From: Nitrospira sp. CR1.1
GTDB taxonomy: Bacteria > Nitrospirota > Nitrospiria > Nitrospirales > Nitrospiraceae
Reading direction: 5' to 3'
Assembly (NCBI GenBank): GCA_014055465.1
Contig: WIAF01000013.1
Span: 1 to 64,000 of the forward strand
Length of the DNA: 64,000 nucleotides
Both the position numbers and the translations under genes were made by a program. The notes beneath the pieces are model-generated. The model was not told the origin of the DNA and did no database searches. It saw nothing but the letters and a program-made list of their open reading frames with translations. Below are positions 1 through 7,134 of this stretch, in pieces. Position 1 is the stretch's first letter; each line of letters starts with the position of its first letter.

Positions 1-36
1 AAAAGTCGCCCCGTGATTCCGTCTCGTTCGTTTCAT
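1..36 (-). CDS. IS3-family transposase OrfA, N-terminal 12 codons (partial)
   Basis: The minus strand from 36 to 1 encodes [12 protein letters not shown] and stays open to the window edge. IS3-family OrfA proteins commonly begin MKRxRRNHsaxF, leading into a helix-turn-helix that binds the element ends. The purine-rich AGAGGAG site about 8 bases upstream supports this start. Nothing can be said about whether the transposase is intact. Confidence 0.5.
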   Translation of the reverse strand, partial: MKRTRRNHGATF

Positions 37-131
37 TGCCTCGCTCCTCTCGTCTGCCACCTCTCGGTGGTGTGGGTGAAGCCAGGCTTCCACTTAACAC
101 ACTGTCCGAATTTCCGGCGCCCCCTCTGCCA
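1..131 (-). mobile_element. IS3-family insertion sequence, left end only (cut by window edge)
   Basis: Read on the minus strand, this stretch starts with a terminal-repeat-like end near 131 (TGGCAGAGGGGGCGCC), followed by about 95 bases of leader and then a start codon at 36. The start codon is preceded by a strong ribosome binding site (AGAGGAG). The first twelve codons resemble the start of IS3-family OrfA proteins. The rest of the element lies outside the window. The end at 131 is inferred from the TGG...-type terminus alone, because the opposite inverted repeat cannot be seen. Confidence 0.5.
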
Positions 132-200
132 GAGCTCAGGGCAATCACTGCATTGCGATATCAGGGCGGTTAACGGGGAAACAAACTAATCCCTCGTTCA

Positions 201-839
201 TCAGCCTGGGGGAGTCCCGAGACTGGTCCCTTGCTGCATACAGGTCCGGATGCGAGTTTCCCACTCGGCCTGAATTTTGACATTCCGCCCGTGATTGGTC
301 TCATCGTCATACTGCTTAGAGAGCGATTTCGCCCAGGTATCATAGGCCTCATAGAGCCGTGACACGTCCCGCTGCAACTCATCCGTCGTCCCCACCCGTA
401 ACGCACCCAACGCCTTGACCAAGTCACGCGCGACCAACCCGGTGATGTCGAAGTGCTCCTGCTCGTGAGCTAAAAGCGTATCGTTCTTTTGACTCACCAC
501 AACCCAGGAGTTATCGCGAACGACTTTGAGCCGGACTTCAAAATCCCCCAACCGGAAGCGGCCCTGCTCGCGCGCGACTCCCACTCGCTCCGGTTGCGCG
601 GTCTGGGTCTCAATTTGCGCATCCTCGGTCTCGCCGGATGGACGGGTGGCTACATCCTTAAACTCATTCCAGGAAATCTGTCTAGGCCAACCGGTCAGTC
701 GAGGCCCCGTGGTCGCGCCTTCATTCAGGCCGAGCGGACCGGGAGTTCCGAACCCGCCAATCGGGAGATGCGGATCAAAGGACCCGTGCAATGGCCTGGT
801 ATCTGACCCAATTGGTCCTGGTGTGCGTCCGCCGCCCAT
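201..839 (-). CDS. DUF922-type zinc metalloprotease, possible T6SS effector
   Basis: This 212-residue protein has a Gly/Pro-rich N-terminus (about 1-45) and then a segment typical of DUF922 putative metallopeptidases. An ISWNEFK motif lies near 55-61, the zinc-binding motif HEQEH with following FDIT is at 125-133, and a YDDETNHG motif is near 177-184. These match the DUF922 pattern (Ws-F, HEqgHyDI, YD-eT-HG). There is no signal peptide, so it is either cytoplasmic or delivered by another route. A strong AGGAGG site seven bases upstream supports the start. It is the last gene of the minus-strand T6SS locus. A role as a secreted protease effector is inference from position; the family call is fairly firm. 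Confidence 0.6.
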   Translation of the reverse strand: MGGGRTPGPIGSDTRPLHGSFDPHLPIGGFGTPGPLGLNEGATTGPRLTGWPRQISWNEFKDVATRPSGETEDAQIETQTAQPERVGVAREQGRFRLGDFEVRLKVVRDNSWVVVSQKNDTLLAHEQEHFDITGLVARDLVKALGALRVGTTDELQRDVSRLYEAYDTWAKSLSKQYDDETNHGRNVKIQAEWETRIRTCMQQGTSLGTPPG

Positions 840-1007
840 TGACGAACCTCCTATGCAATTGCGGAAGCCGGTGGCCGTGGGATTAAAGATCGGCTAGTCC
901 GGTTGGCGAAGCCCGATAAGGACAAAGCCATGAGAATGTCGCGCCTGCAAAATACGACTCCATCTGCAGGTTACATTTCACAGGGAAACCTGCCGGAGAC
1001 GATGTAT

Positions 1008-1541
1008 TTAGCCTGTCCCCGGCCAGTGATTCGAGATCGGCAAGGGGATGAATTCGAGAAACTTGAGTGCGGATCTAAATAGCGAGCCGTCACGAACAAT
1101 GCCCGGCACATAAAGTTGATAGATTTCATGAATGCTTTGCATGGGCGTCATGGTGGGAAGATCCCGCGAATCCTTGCCAGCACTCCGAACCTGCTTACCT
1201 CTGCCTTTCCAACAGCCCAGTGGTTGAATGACCTCAGCCCGTACGAATCCATTGACCTCGTTGTATTCATAGAGGATGGCTACAAAGAGCCGAGCCGCAT
1301 AGCTCAAGGAATACCCGTGCTGTAGGGCGAATTGTTTGATCTTCATGAAATATTCATACTCCAGCCACCAGGGACCACTGGCGCCACTCTCGGGGCTACC
1401 GGCTGACGTATCGATGAATCGGTAGAGCACCTGGCCGAGGCGTAGTTCCTGTTGCCGAACCATGCTCATCCCTTCCAAAGCTTTGTGGTAGCCCTGGCTC
1501 ATCACTTCTTGATTAGCCCACTTCGCTTGAGAAAAACTCAC
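1008..1541 (-). CDS. Unknown protein at the 3' end of the T6SS locus
   Basis: This 177-residue soluble protein starts at a GTG codon with a GGAG site six bases upstream. I do not recognise its family with certainty. Visible features are an LYRF segment at about 39-42, an aromatic WWLEYEYF segment near 58-65, a hydrophobic helix around 80-95, and a Gly/Lys-rich GCWKGRGKQV stretch near 108-117. The LYRF and acidic-aromatic segments recall ADP-ribosyltransferase or RES-like folds, but the resemblance is too weak for a call. It lies 72 bases downstream of the caspase-like gene's stop codon and on the same strand, so it may be that gene's partner or immunity protein. No signal peptide or membrane segment is visible. 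Confidence 0.5.
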   Translation of the reverse strand: MSFSQAKWANQEVMSQGYHKALEGMSMVRQQELRLGQVLYRFIDTSAGSPESGASGPWWLEYEYFMKIKQFALQHGYSLSYAARLFVAILYEYNEVNGFVRAEVIQPLGCWKGRGKQVRSAGKDSRDLPTMTPMQSIHEIYQLYVPGIVRDGSLFRSALKFLEFIPLPISNHWPGTG

Positions 1542-1613
1542 GCCTTTCTCCCCCCACCCACCTTTGCAGATTCAAACCCAGCAAGGACTAATCGTCGCAA
1601 TGCGACAGTTGAC

Positions 1614-2312
1614 CTACTTCTTTGTGGGAACAAAGCTTCGTTCCGGCATCGGCCTATTCCACAAGACTGTTGGAATTTCGGCGACATTCCCTGAAATCGT
1701 TTCCAATACATCGAGTGCAGCGTTTTGGGGACGATAGAAGGCTTTCAAATAAATTGTCTTATCCTGGGCGCCTATCTCCTCATAGACATACGGACTTTTC
1801 GAAAAATATGCCTTTCCGGTTTGCCCGATGGTAGTGACGCGTTGATGGTCGGCAAAGAGCTTCGCGACAGGCGCTGAGCCAGTTCCACTTAAACAGCCAT
1901 AAATATATAGTTTTGCGGCCGAGGACCAAGGAAGACACGTGAGCTGGTTCATAAGAGAGGGTGTCAGCGTATGATTGTCCAGTCCCTGTGGAGTCAGCAC
2001 GTCCTCGCGATAATGCAGTTCAGCCAAGGTTTTCGGCTTAAACGACGCCATATGAACACCTCGGGAGGTGTCATTGGTGCGCTTCGGAGGAGAGCTGTGA
2101 GCAAACAGCGCCCCTTGATCGTAAGTTTGTTTTGAATCACGTGCGACATTCGCCAGATGGCGAAATGCAGCGACTAATTCGTACACATAGGTGACGGAAA
2201 CCATCTCGCACAACCCTTCGCGCGTACGTGCCCATGTTTCTGCCGCGCGACGAAACGCCTCGTCTTTGTCGGTCGCTATGTTCCTATAGTAAATCGCGAA
2301 ATAGATTCCCAT
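1614..2312 (-). CDS. Caspase-like (clan CD-type) cysteine protease-like protein, possible effector
   Basis: The product is 232 residues from the ATG at 2312, which has a GGAG site seven bases upstream; a GTG 24 bases earlier is the alternative start. The C-terminal two-thirds looks like a CHAT/caspase-like fold. A hydrophobic strand ends in GALFAH with His72. About 68 residues later a second strand reads LYIYGC with Cys140, followed by SG. Further on, FADHQ, TIGQTG and AYFS blocks give a conserved-domain appearance. A strand-His ... strand-Gly-Cys order is the signature of clan CD peptidases. The N-terminal 60 residues are helical. Its place at the T6SS end suggests an effector. Confidence that it is coding is high; the protease call is tentative. 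Confidence 0.5.
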   Translation of the reverse strand: MGIYFAIYYRNIATDKDEAFRRAAETWARTREGLCEMVSVTYVYELVAAFRHLANVARDSKQTYDQGALFAHSSPPKRTNDTSRGVHMASFKPKTLAELHYREDVLTPQGLDNHTLTPSLMNQLTCLPWSSAAKLYIYGCLSGTGSAPVAKLFADHQRVTTIGQTGKAYFSKSPYVYEEIGAQDKTIYLKAFYRPQNAALDVLETISGNVAEIPTVLWNRPMPERSFVPTKK

Positions 2313-2474
2313 CTCGGAGCTCCAGGATTGCCGCACCCATTAAACATCGAAGCTCGCCACACTTTCGGAAAACATTGGCCCCTCAGTGTGATTCATTGAT
2401 CGCAACTTGTTCAGTTCACCGCCGGACTGAGGCACCATATAGTCATATGTCTCTGTTCTCTCCAAGCACCACAA

Positions 2475-2520
2475 TGCTGGCGGAAGCGGGGATGCTGGTG
2501 TTGGAGAGCGGCTTGCCGAT
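2475..2520. repeat. Degenerate copy of the 3' end of the TIGR02270 gene (copy 1)
   Basis: Roughly 45 bases here match the 3' end of the HEAT-repeat gene at 3925-3970 in the same orientation, about four bases in five by hand alignment with one single-base gap. On the minus strand the reading GKPLSNTS matches GQPLFNTS of the intact protein. Similarity stops outside this short stretch. The surrounding gene-free interval 2337-2648 otherwise holds only the upstream region of the YefM-YoeB pair. Confidence 0.5.
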
Positions 2521-2648
2521 CGTGTCTGATGCCAACCAGGCTCGTGGAACCATCACTGAGCCTATGATATGCCCGTGCGCCACCTTGACAATTCGTCACC
2601 TGTCACTTACCTTCTCCGATAAGCCCCACCTATCATGAGGAGAGCCGT

Positions 2649-2891
2649 ATGACCACCGTCCGAGCCGCACAGGCCAAGTCCAAATTACGTCAGCTTATGG
2701 ATCAAACCGCGCGCTCTCACGAACCCATCATCATTACCGATCAACGAACGAATGCCGTGCTGATGTCCGAAGATGATTGGCACGCTATTCAAGAAACAGT
2801 GTATCTTCTCTCCATACCTGGCATGCGGGAATCCATTCGGAAAGGTCTGAAAACGCCCGTTTCTAAATGCGCGAAGGACCTTCGCTGGTGA
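2649..2891 (+). CDS. yefM: YefM/Phd-family antitoxin
   Basis: This 80-residue protein has the layout of YefM/Phd antitoxins. It has an N-terminal DNA-binding half (TTVRAAQAKSKLRQLMDQ), a central EPIIIT strand and VLMSEDDW motif at about 26-39, and a C-terminal helical tail that would wrap the toxin. A GAGGAG site lies just before the ATG. It precedes and overlaps the YoeB-like toxin, the usual order for this type II module. The antitoxin would bind and neutralise the RNase and, with it, repress the shared promoter. It is on the plus strand, opposite to the T6SS genes around it, which points to independent acquisition. Confidence 0.85.
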   Translation: MTTVRAAQAKSKLRQLMDQTARSHEPIIITDQRTNAVLMSEDDWHAIQETVYLLSIPGMRESIRKGLKTPVSKCAKDLRW

Positions 2892-3151
2892 AATGGCAGC
2901 TGGTCTATACCAAGCAAGCCCAACGCGATGCCAAGAAGTTAACCGCCAGCGGACTCCGAAGTAAGGCGGAATCGCTCCTCGCCACAGTGACCGTCAATCC
3001 CTTCAAAAATCCACCTCCCTATGAGAAGCTGGTCGGCGATCTCCAAGGAGCCTATTCTCGCCGCATCAACATCCAACATCGACTCGTCTATCAAGTGATT
3101 GAAAAGGAGCACACAGTGAAAATCCTTCGAATGTGGACGCATTACGAATAG
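2888..3151 (+). CDS. yoeB: YoeB-family mRNA interferase toxin
   Basis: I start this toxin at the GTG at 2888, which overlaps the antitoxin stop codon (GTGA) and gives an 87-residue protein beginning MKWQLVYTKQA, the usual YoeB length. An upstream ATG at 2867 would only add seven residues. The protein carries the RelE/YoeB fold signature: the KAESLL helix, the EKLVGDLQGAYSRRI block, HRLVYQV, and a C-terminal MWTHYE tail. YoeB toxins cut mRNA in the ribosomal A site using Glu, Arg and His residues, and corresponding E, R and H residues are present. Translational coupling with the antitoxin is expected from the overlap. Confidence 0.87.
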   Translation: MKWQLVYTKQAQRDAKKLTASGLRSKAESLLATVTVNPFKNPPPYEKLVGDLQGAYSRRINIQHRLVYQVIEKEHTVKILRMWTHYE

Positions 3152-3224
3152 TGTCCCCTCAAACTTCCTTTCAAGTAAGACCGTGCACCGCTCCTAACAA
3201 GACCTGCCCCCCTATTTCAGCAGC

Positions 3225-3265
3225 GCCTGCTGCCGAACCCGTGAGCGCTGCGGTTGAAGCGCGAA
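3225..3265. repeat. Degenerate copy of the 3' end of the TIGR02270 gene (copy 2)
   Basis: About 40 bases here resemble 3925-3970, the 3' end of the intact HEAT-repeat gene, in the same orientation. Read on the minus strand the segment gives RQQALL followed by a stop codon, as in the intact gene's RQQALL tail. Like copy 1, it sits directly beside a toxin-antitoxin pair, here between YoeB and BrnT. Similarity is lower than for copy 1 and rests on hand alignment. Confidence 0.4.
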
Positions 3266-3337
3266 CAATGATTCCAAACCGGCACCCTTGGCCATGTCCG
3301 TCCCCGTCAATCTGGCACCCGATCTTCCCGGTATGGT

Positions 3338-3643
3338 ATGCTCGGCGCGGTGGAATTCGAATGGGACCTCGAAAAAGAAGTCCAGAACATTCGGAAGCAC
3401 AGAGTAAGTTTTACGGAGGCCGTCGAATCGTTCTTGGACCCTTACGGCGTTCAATTGACCGATATCAAACATTCGGTGCAGGAAAAGCGATTGTACTGGG
3501 TTGGACGCGTCTCCACGGGCCGCATTCTCACAACTCGGTGTACCAAGCGCGGTAATAAAATCCGTATCATCGGCTCCGCCGAATGGAGAAAGTTTCGGAG
3601 GTTTTACCATGAAACAACCCAATCTCAGCCACCTGAAGATTGA
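3338..3643 (+). CDS. brnT: BrnT-family ribonuclease toxin
   Basis: The 101-residue product shows the BrnT pattern: VEFEWDLEKEVQNIRKHRVSF near the N-terminus, then AVESFLDP, a central RLYWVGRVSTGRIL strand pair and the C-terminal IRIIGSAEWRKFRRFY motif. BrnT is a RelE-fold RNase that inhibits translation and is neutralised by BrnA. The start could be the ATG used here or the GTG at 3350, which would begin at VEFEWD and is closer to typical BrnT N-termini. It overlaps the antitoxin gene by 35 bases, in the standard toxin-first order. It is the second toxin-antitoxin pair inserted into this spot. Confidence 0.85.
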   Translation: MLGAVEFEWDLEKEVQNIRKHRVSFTEAVESFLDPYGVQLTDIKHSVQEKRLYWVGRVSTGRILTTRCTKRGNKIRIIGSAEWRKFRRFYHETTQSQPPED

Positions 3644-3887
3644 CCAAGGTGCCACGAAAAAGATCCGCACTGCGCTCTCAAAGAAGAACCGGGTGACCAT
3701 CACAGTCAATCTCGACACGGAAAGCCTCAAGGCGCTGCAGACACTATCGAAAAAAAGTGGAATCCCCTACCAGCGCCTCTTAAACACTGTGCTCACAAGC
3801 AACCTCACACAACAGGAATCGGTCCAGTCCCGTCTAGATCGACTCGAACAGGAACTCCGCAAAATCAAGCGCCGCTTCGCGGCCTAG
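3609..3887 (+). CDS. brnA: BrnA-family antitoxin
   Basis: I use the internal ATG at 3609, giving 92 residues that start MKQPNLSHLKIDQG, because the upstream codons lie inside brnT. The middle of the protein (VTITVNLDTESLKALQTLSKKSGIPYQRLLNTVL) is a ribbon-helix-helix DNA-binding domain of the BrnA/CopG type, with the characteristic IPYQRLLN motif. A C-terminal coiled coil (SRLDRLEQELRKIKRRF) may mediate dimerisation. It overlaps the end of brnT and should repress the operon together with the toxin. Confidence 0.83.
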   Translation: MKQPNLSHLKIDQGATKKIRTALSKKNRVTITVNLDTESLKALQTLSKKSGIPYQRLLNTVLTSNLTQQESVQSRLDRLEQELRKIKRRFAA

Positions 3888-3902
3888 CTCCTCATTCCCC
3901 TC

Positions 3903-5159
3903 TCAACCCTTGAGTCCTAATAGGGCCTGCTGGCGGAAGCCCGGGGCGCTAGTGTTGAAGAGTGGCTGGCCTGGTTGGCGCATGGCGAGTTCGATAGCTG
4001 CGGCGGTGCGTTGGCGCTGCTTGCCGGTTCGGAGGACTTGGTTGAGCGATTCAACTGTCATCGGCTGGCCACAGAGATAACGCGTCCCGTTCGTGAACTG
4101 GACCCGATGGGTGAACCACCACTTTTCGATCAACTGCGGATTGGGCCAAGGCAAGTCTTCGTCCGGATCCATGTCGACGTTTTCATCTTCTGGATTCTCC
4201 GTCGGCCCGGCTTCGAAACCCTCCGGCTTATCGGTATCCAAGTCGTCATAAGCAAGATCGATTCCGGTGATGTAGGTGAACGATTCACCTGCCACCCGAG
4301 CGATAGCAGCATTCTCCATCTGTTGAATGAGCCAGGAACTTTGTGCCGGATCGCCAATGACTCCGGCTGCCTGGACAGCGAGACGGAGTGTCTCTAGACG
4401 GCTCGCTAAGACCTTGAGCCATGCCTGCCCCTCTTCCACCGACATTCGTCGAAGCGCCATCGCACAGGCAATCTCACGCTTGGCATGCCCGCTTTCGGCA
4501 AGCCGCTGTAACACAGGAATCGCCGTCGGCTCCCCTAACAATGCCCCGGACCAAGCCGCCCAATAGCGGCAGTTGATGTCCTCAATGGACAGATTCGATT
4601 TGACCAAGGGAAGGAGATTCGCCTTGCCGAGTTCGCCCACGGCTTTGAGCGCACGCCCTCTCAGTGAGAGGTCTGCCGAGACAAGACTATCCTTCAGCGA
4701 AGGACCTGGATCCTGACGATGGACCGCATAGGCAGCGAGTCCGACCAGCCGTTGAAGAGGCGAGTCAGCCGCCAGCAATCGCTGCGCATGAGGGGCTGCT
4801 TGTTCGAACGGCATCCATCCGAGGGCAGAGATCGAGCCAATGCTCAACTCCGGGGTCTTCTGAACAGCTTCAAAGACGGCCTGGATACGCGGCTCGATGC
4901 CGGACTCGAACGCCATGACCGAGGCAGCAAAGACCTCACCGTTCTCCTCGTTGCCCAGCGCAGCCTTGCACAACTCCCACCCAGCCTCCCCTGCCACCCG
5001 CAATCCATCGAGATGCGCCTCGATACGGTCATCGAGCTTGGCTAGATCCTTCAACGCATAATGCGGCTGCCGGGTGGCGTTCACTCGGAGCAGCCATAGG
5101 AACGCCGCTCCCTCGGCATGTTGAGAGACGATGGACGAGATCACGCCGGAGAATTTCAA
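3903..5159 (-). CDS. TIGR02270-family HEAT-repeat protein (T6SS-associated)
   Basis: The 418-residue protein opens with QHAEGAAFLWLLR and HYALKDLAKLDDRIEAHLDGLRVAG, the hallmark of TIGR02270, a family of unknown function found beside T6SS genes. The body to about residue 280 is a string of HEAT-like helical repeats, for example LRGRALKAVGELG and NCRYWAAWSGALLGEPTAIPVL. An acidic stretch (ENPEDENVDMDPDEDLPWP) near 315-333 precedes a WW-containing C-terminal domain. It probably acts as a scaffold or adaptor for effectors. It follows the DUF4259 gene after 131 bases on the same strand. Its last 45 bases are repeated twice downstream, beside the two toxin-antitoxin pairs. Confidence 0.8.
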   Translation of the reverse strand: MKFSGVISSIVSQHAEGAAFLWLLRVNATRQPHYALKDLAKLDDRIEAHLDGLRVAGEAGWELCKAALGNEENGEVFAASVMAFESGIEPRIQAVFEAVQKTPELSIGSISALGWMPFEQAAPHAQRLLAADSPLQRLVGLAAYAVHRQDPGPSLKDSLVSADLSLRGRALKAVGELGKANLLPLVKSNLSIEDINCRYWAAWSGALLGEPTAIPVLQRLAESGHAKREIACAMALRRMSVEEGQAWLKVLASRLETLRLAVQAAGVIGDPAQSSWLIQQMENAAIARVAGESFTYITGIDLAYDDLDTDKPEGFEAGPTENPEDENVDMDPDEDLPWPNPQLIEKWWFTHRVQFTNGTRYLCGQPMTVESLNQVLRTGKQRQRTAAAIELAMRQPGQPLFNTSAPGFRQQALLGLKG

Positions 5160-5290
5160 ACTGCGCCCTCCCCATCAACTCTTAGCGAACCGAGCAGCCA
5201 TACCCGAGCCTACCAAAATGACTTCAGACTCACTGCCTTGTGAAACAACTCCCCGCGCGCATTGTCGCGAATAAAGTCAGGCCTTGAGGC

Positions 5291-5752
5291 TCAGCCGAGC
5301 CCCTCGATCTGCGGCCTAACAGATTGCAAACGCGTTACTAGCGCCTGCGTCTCTTCCAGCCACTCCTCAGCGCCCGACTCGTCTTCGTCGTACACTTGGC
5401 GCATTTCCGAGTGCTCTGCATCGTGCATCACACGCTGTACCGCTACCAGTGCTTGATCGACGAGTCGCTTCACGACCAGCGGCTCTACGTCTTCTACGAG
5501 ATCCACGAGGGGTAACACCTCGTCTGGCTTTAGGGTCGGATCCTCTGCATGTGCGCCAAGGATTTGAGCCAGTACCTCTGCAGCCACGATGGCGATGCCT
5601 CCTTCTGGAATCTCGATGTACCCGACATGCGCTGGATTCGCAACCTCCAACAAGGCCTCTTCTAAGAGATCAAGACTCGGGGCTTCGAGAAACTCGTTCA
5701 ACCAGTCACTCGCATCATCGTTTTGGCTCGGTTTATGTCCCCAGATACTCAT
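5291..5752 (-). CDS. DUF4259 protein, possible immunity protein
   Basis: This 153-residue acidic protein begins MSIWGHKPSQNDDASDWLNEF, the N-terminal signature of DUF4259 (MGxWGxxpfeNDdAxDWl). The rest is helical, with a GGIAIVAAEVLAQILG segment at about 51-66 and a strongly acidic tail. Its start overlaps the stop codon of the Imm26-like gene by four bases (ATGA), so the two are translationally coupled. DUF4259 proteins are often found in immunity or polymorphic-toxin contexts; a role against the nuclease effector upstream is inferred only from the operon. Confidence 0.65.
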   Translation of the reverse strand: MSIWGHKPSQNDDASDWLNEFLEAPSLDLLEEALLEVANPAHVGYIEIPEGGIAIVAAEVLAQILGAHAEDPTLKPDEVLPLVDLVEDVEPLVVKRLVDQALVAVQRVMHDAEHSEMRQVYDEDESGAEEWLEETQALVTRLQSVRPQIEGLG

Positions 5753-6222
5753 AACCGCACGCGATACTCGGAGTGATCGCCCTTAATTAATCGATCAACT
5801 AGGACATCTATGAACAAATCAGGCTCCGGACAAGCTGAGAATATATCAAGACCAATGAGATCTTCGATCTTGGCCGATTTCATCTTGCCTTTGTAATACA
5901 GCATTGGACTTGGAGTACCGAGATTGTCCTGTGGCAAGTTCCCCGCGGCCTGAGGGGGCGCCCAAGCAGACTCTTCGTTAGGAAAGGGGTCCTCTCCAAC
6001 AATAGGCCATTCCCCCAAGATAACTGCGGAGTGCGTCGCGGACTGAAAGAACGTAATGTCATGCTTGATGATCTTCTCCAATGGCTCAATCTTCTTGGAA
6101 ACAAGAGAGTACACACCAAAAAAGTTGTCGTTAAAAACTTTTGCAAACGCAAATCTTCCGTCGGGAAGCGGAATCGCCACAATGAGGCCAACCTTGCATT
6201 TGTATCTATTCTTCTTTGCCAT
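5749..6222 (-). CDS. Imm26-like immunity protein
   Basis: I start at the ATG at 6222 (157 residues) because AAGGAG lies eight bases upstream and an eleven-base gap then separates it from the effector stop codon. A longer form from 6255 would overlap the effector. The N-terminal region (YKCKVGLIVAIPLPDGRFAFAKV) matches the Imm26 family, whose members neutralise nuclease toxins of polymorphic and T6SS systems. The gene is immediately downstream of the DUF4150-GIY-YIG effector. The expected role is to bind the nuclease domain in the cytoplasm and protect the producer and its kin. Confidence 0.65.
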   Translation of the reverse strand: MAKKNRYKCKVGLIVAIPLPDGRFAFAKVFNDNFFGVYSLVSKKIEPLEKIIKHDITFFQSATHSAVILGEWPIVGEDPFPNEESAWAPPQAAGNLPQDNLGTPSPMLYYKGKMKSAKIEDLIGLDIFSACPEPDLFIDVLVDRLIKGDHSEYRVRL

Positions 6223-6233
6223 AACTTGGCTCC

Positions 6234-7121
6234 TTATGCCCCGCAAGTCTTGCAACTACCGGGGGGATCTCCACACATTGCCTTTGCACATTTCTTATAT
6301 GACCCGTCTCTGCTTCTCTTGTGTTTGGGGCTAAGGGCCCTAATCTGCGGCTTCCCTGCCCGTTTACTTGGTGGCTTTTCCAAGATCTTGTTCGCAGCTG
6401 GGAGATCATCCATATGAGCTTGCTCAGCCGCTCGAACGGCAGCATATCTTGTAGTTACGCAGATAACTGTCGGACGCCCTATATCCGTGCGATGGTGGCC
6501 GCGCCTCCGTTTGTTTGCGATCTGTGATGGGGTCATTGTACTTGGCCCCATGGAGCGCCCTATATAATAGCTTGGGGGCGTAGTCTTCGGTTTACTTTCT
6601 GCTCTATAGACAACATAGGTGTACCCCTTCTTCTTTTTATCGTTGGGATGCTTGCAAGCGTCCTCTATGGCTTTCGCTTGAGCAGCTGCATCTTGATGGG
6701 GCATCGGTGCTGCACCAGTGGCCATGGGACTCCCATGATTGTGTGTGGTCATGTCGAGGTGTCGGACGACATTCTTCCCCTCAAACTTCACATCCATCGA
6801 CCAGCTGATGAAATAGACTTTCCCTTTGTTCGTACTCGAAATTATTCCCTTCTTTGCTGCACAGCCGGCTTCATCGCCCGTTGAGGTCTTAAAATACGAC
6901 TCGTTCTTGAGCATGACCTCCTGCCCTGAAATCTTGACTGTTTTGCTTCCAGATGTGGTGTCTTTGCTAAAAGCCGTATTCGGATAGGGAATGGGCACAC
7001 CAGGAGGAGTGGCGGGACTCTCAGGCGGAGTAAAACAGACATCAGGGAACTCACAAATCGATTTCCCATCTGCCTTTTTACAGGACACTTCTCGCCCATT
7101 GGCGAACACATTGTTCGACAC
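6234..7121 (-). CDS. PAAR-like (DUF4150) effector with C-terminal GIY-YIG/URI nuclease domain
   Basis: The first 130 or so residues are a nearly consensus DUF4150 domain, a PAAR-like tip that caps the VgrG spike: it starts MSNNVFANGREVSCKKADGK, then PDVCFTPPE, GVPIPYPNTAF, STGDEAGCAAKKG, and SWSMDVKFEGKNVVRHLD with THNH. After a linker, residues 165-240 look like a GIY-YIG nuclease: TYVVY at 168-172, YYIGRS at 185-190, a basic RRRGHH block at 205-210 with the likely catalytic Arg, and Glu233 in AAEQAH. The tail has four cysteines (278, 283, 290, 293) that could bind zinc. The gene ends eleven bases before the Imm26-like gene. It would be a DNA-cutting antibacterial effector delivered on the spike. 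Confidence 0.75.
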   Translation of the reverse strand: MSNNVFANGREVSCKKADGKSICEFPDVCFTPPESPATPPGVPIPYPNTAFSKDTTSGSKTVKISGQEVMLKNESYFKTSTGDEAGCAAKKGIISSTNKGKVYFISWSMDVKFEGKNVVRHLDMTTHNHGSPMATGAAPMPHQDAAAQAKAIEDACKHPNDKKKKGYTYVVYRAESKPKTTPPSYYIGRSMGPSTMTPSQIANKRRRGHHRTDIGRPTVICVTTRYAAVRAAEQAHMDDLPAANKILEKPPSKRAGKPQIRALSPKHKRSRDGSYKKCAKAMCGDPPGSCKTCGA

Positions 7122-7134
7122 AAGAACCTCTAAC

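Noticed and set aside
2411-2599. 62-codon minus-strand frame as a remnant PAAR or effector gene
   Set aside because: Apart from the short HEAT-gene 3' end repeat, no reading frame shows a recognisable domain.
3212-3730. 172-codon minus-strand frame opposite brnT and brnA
   Set aside because: Antisense shadow of two well-supported genes; only its last codons match the HEAT-gene 3' end repeat.
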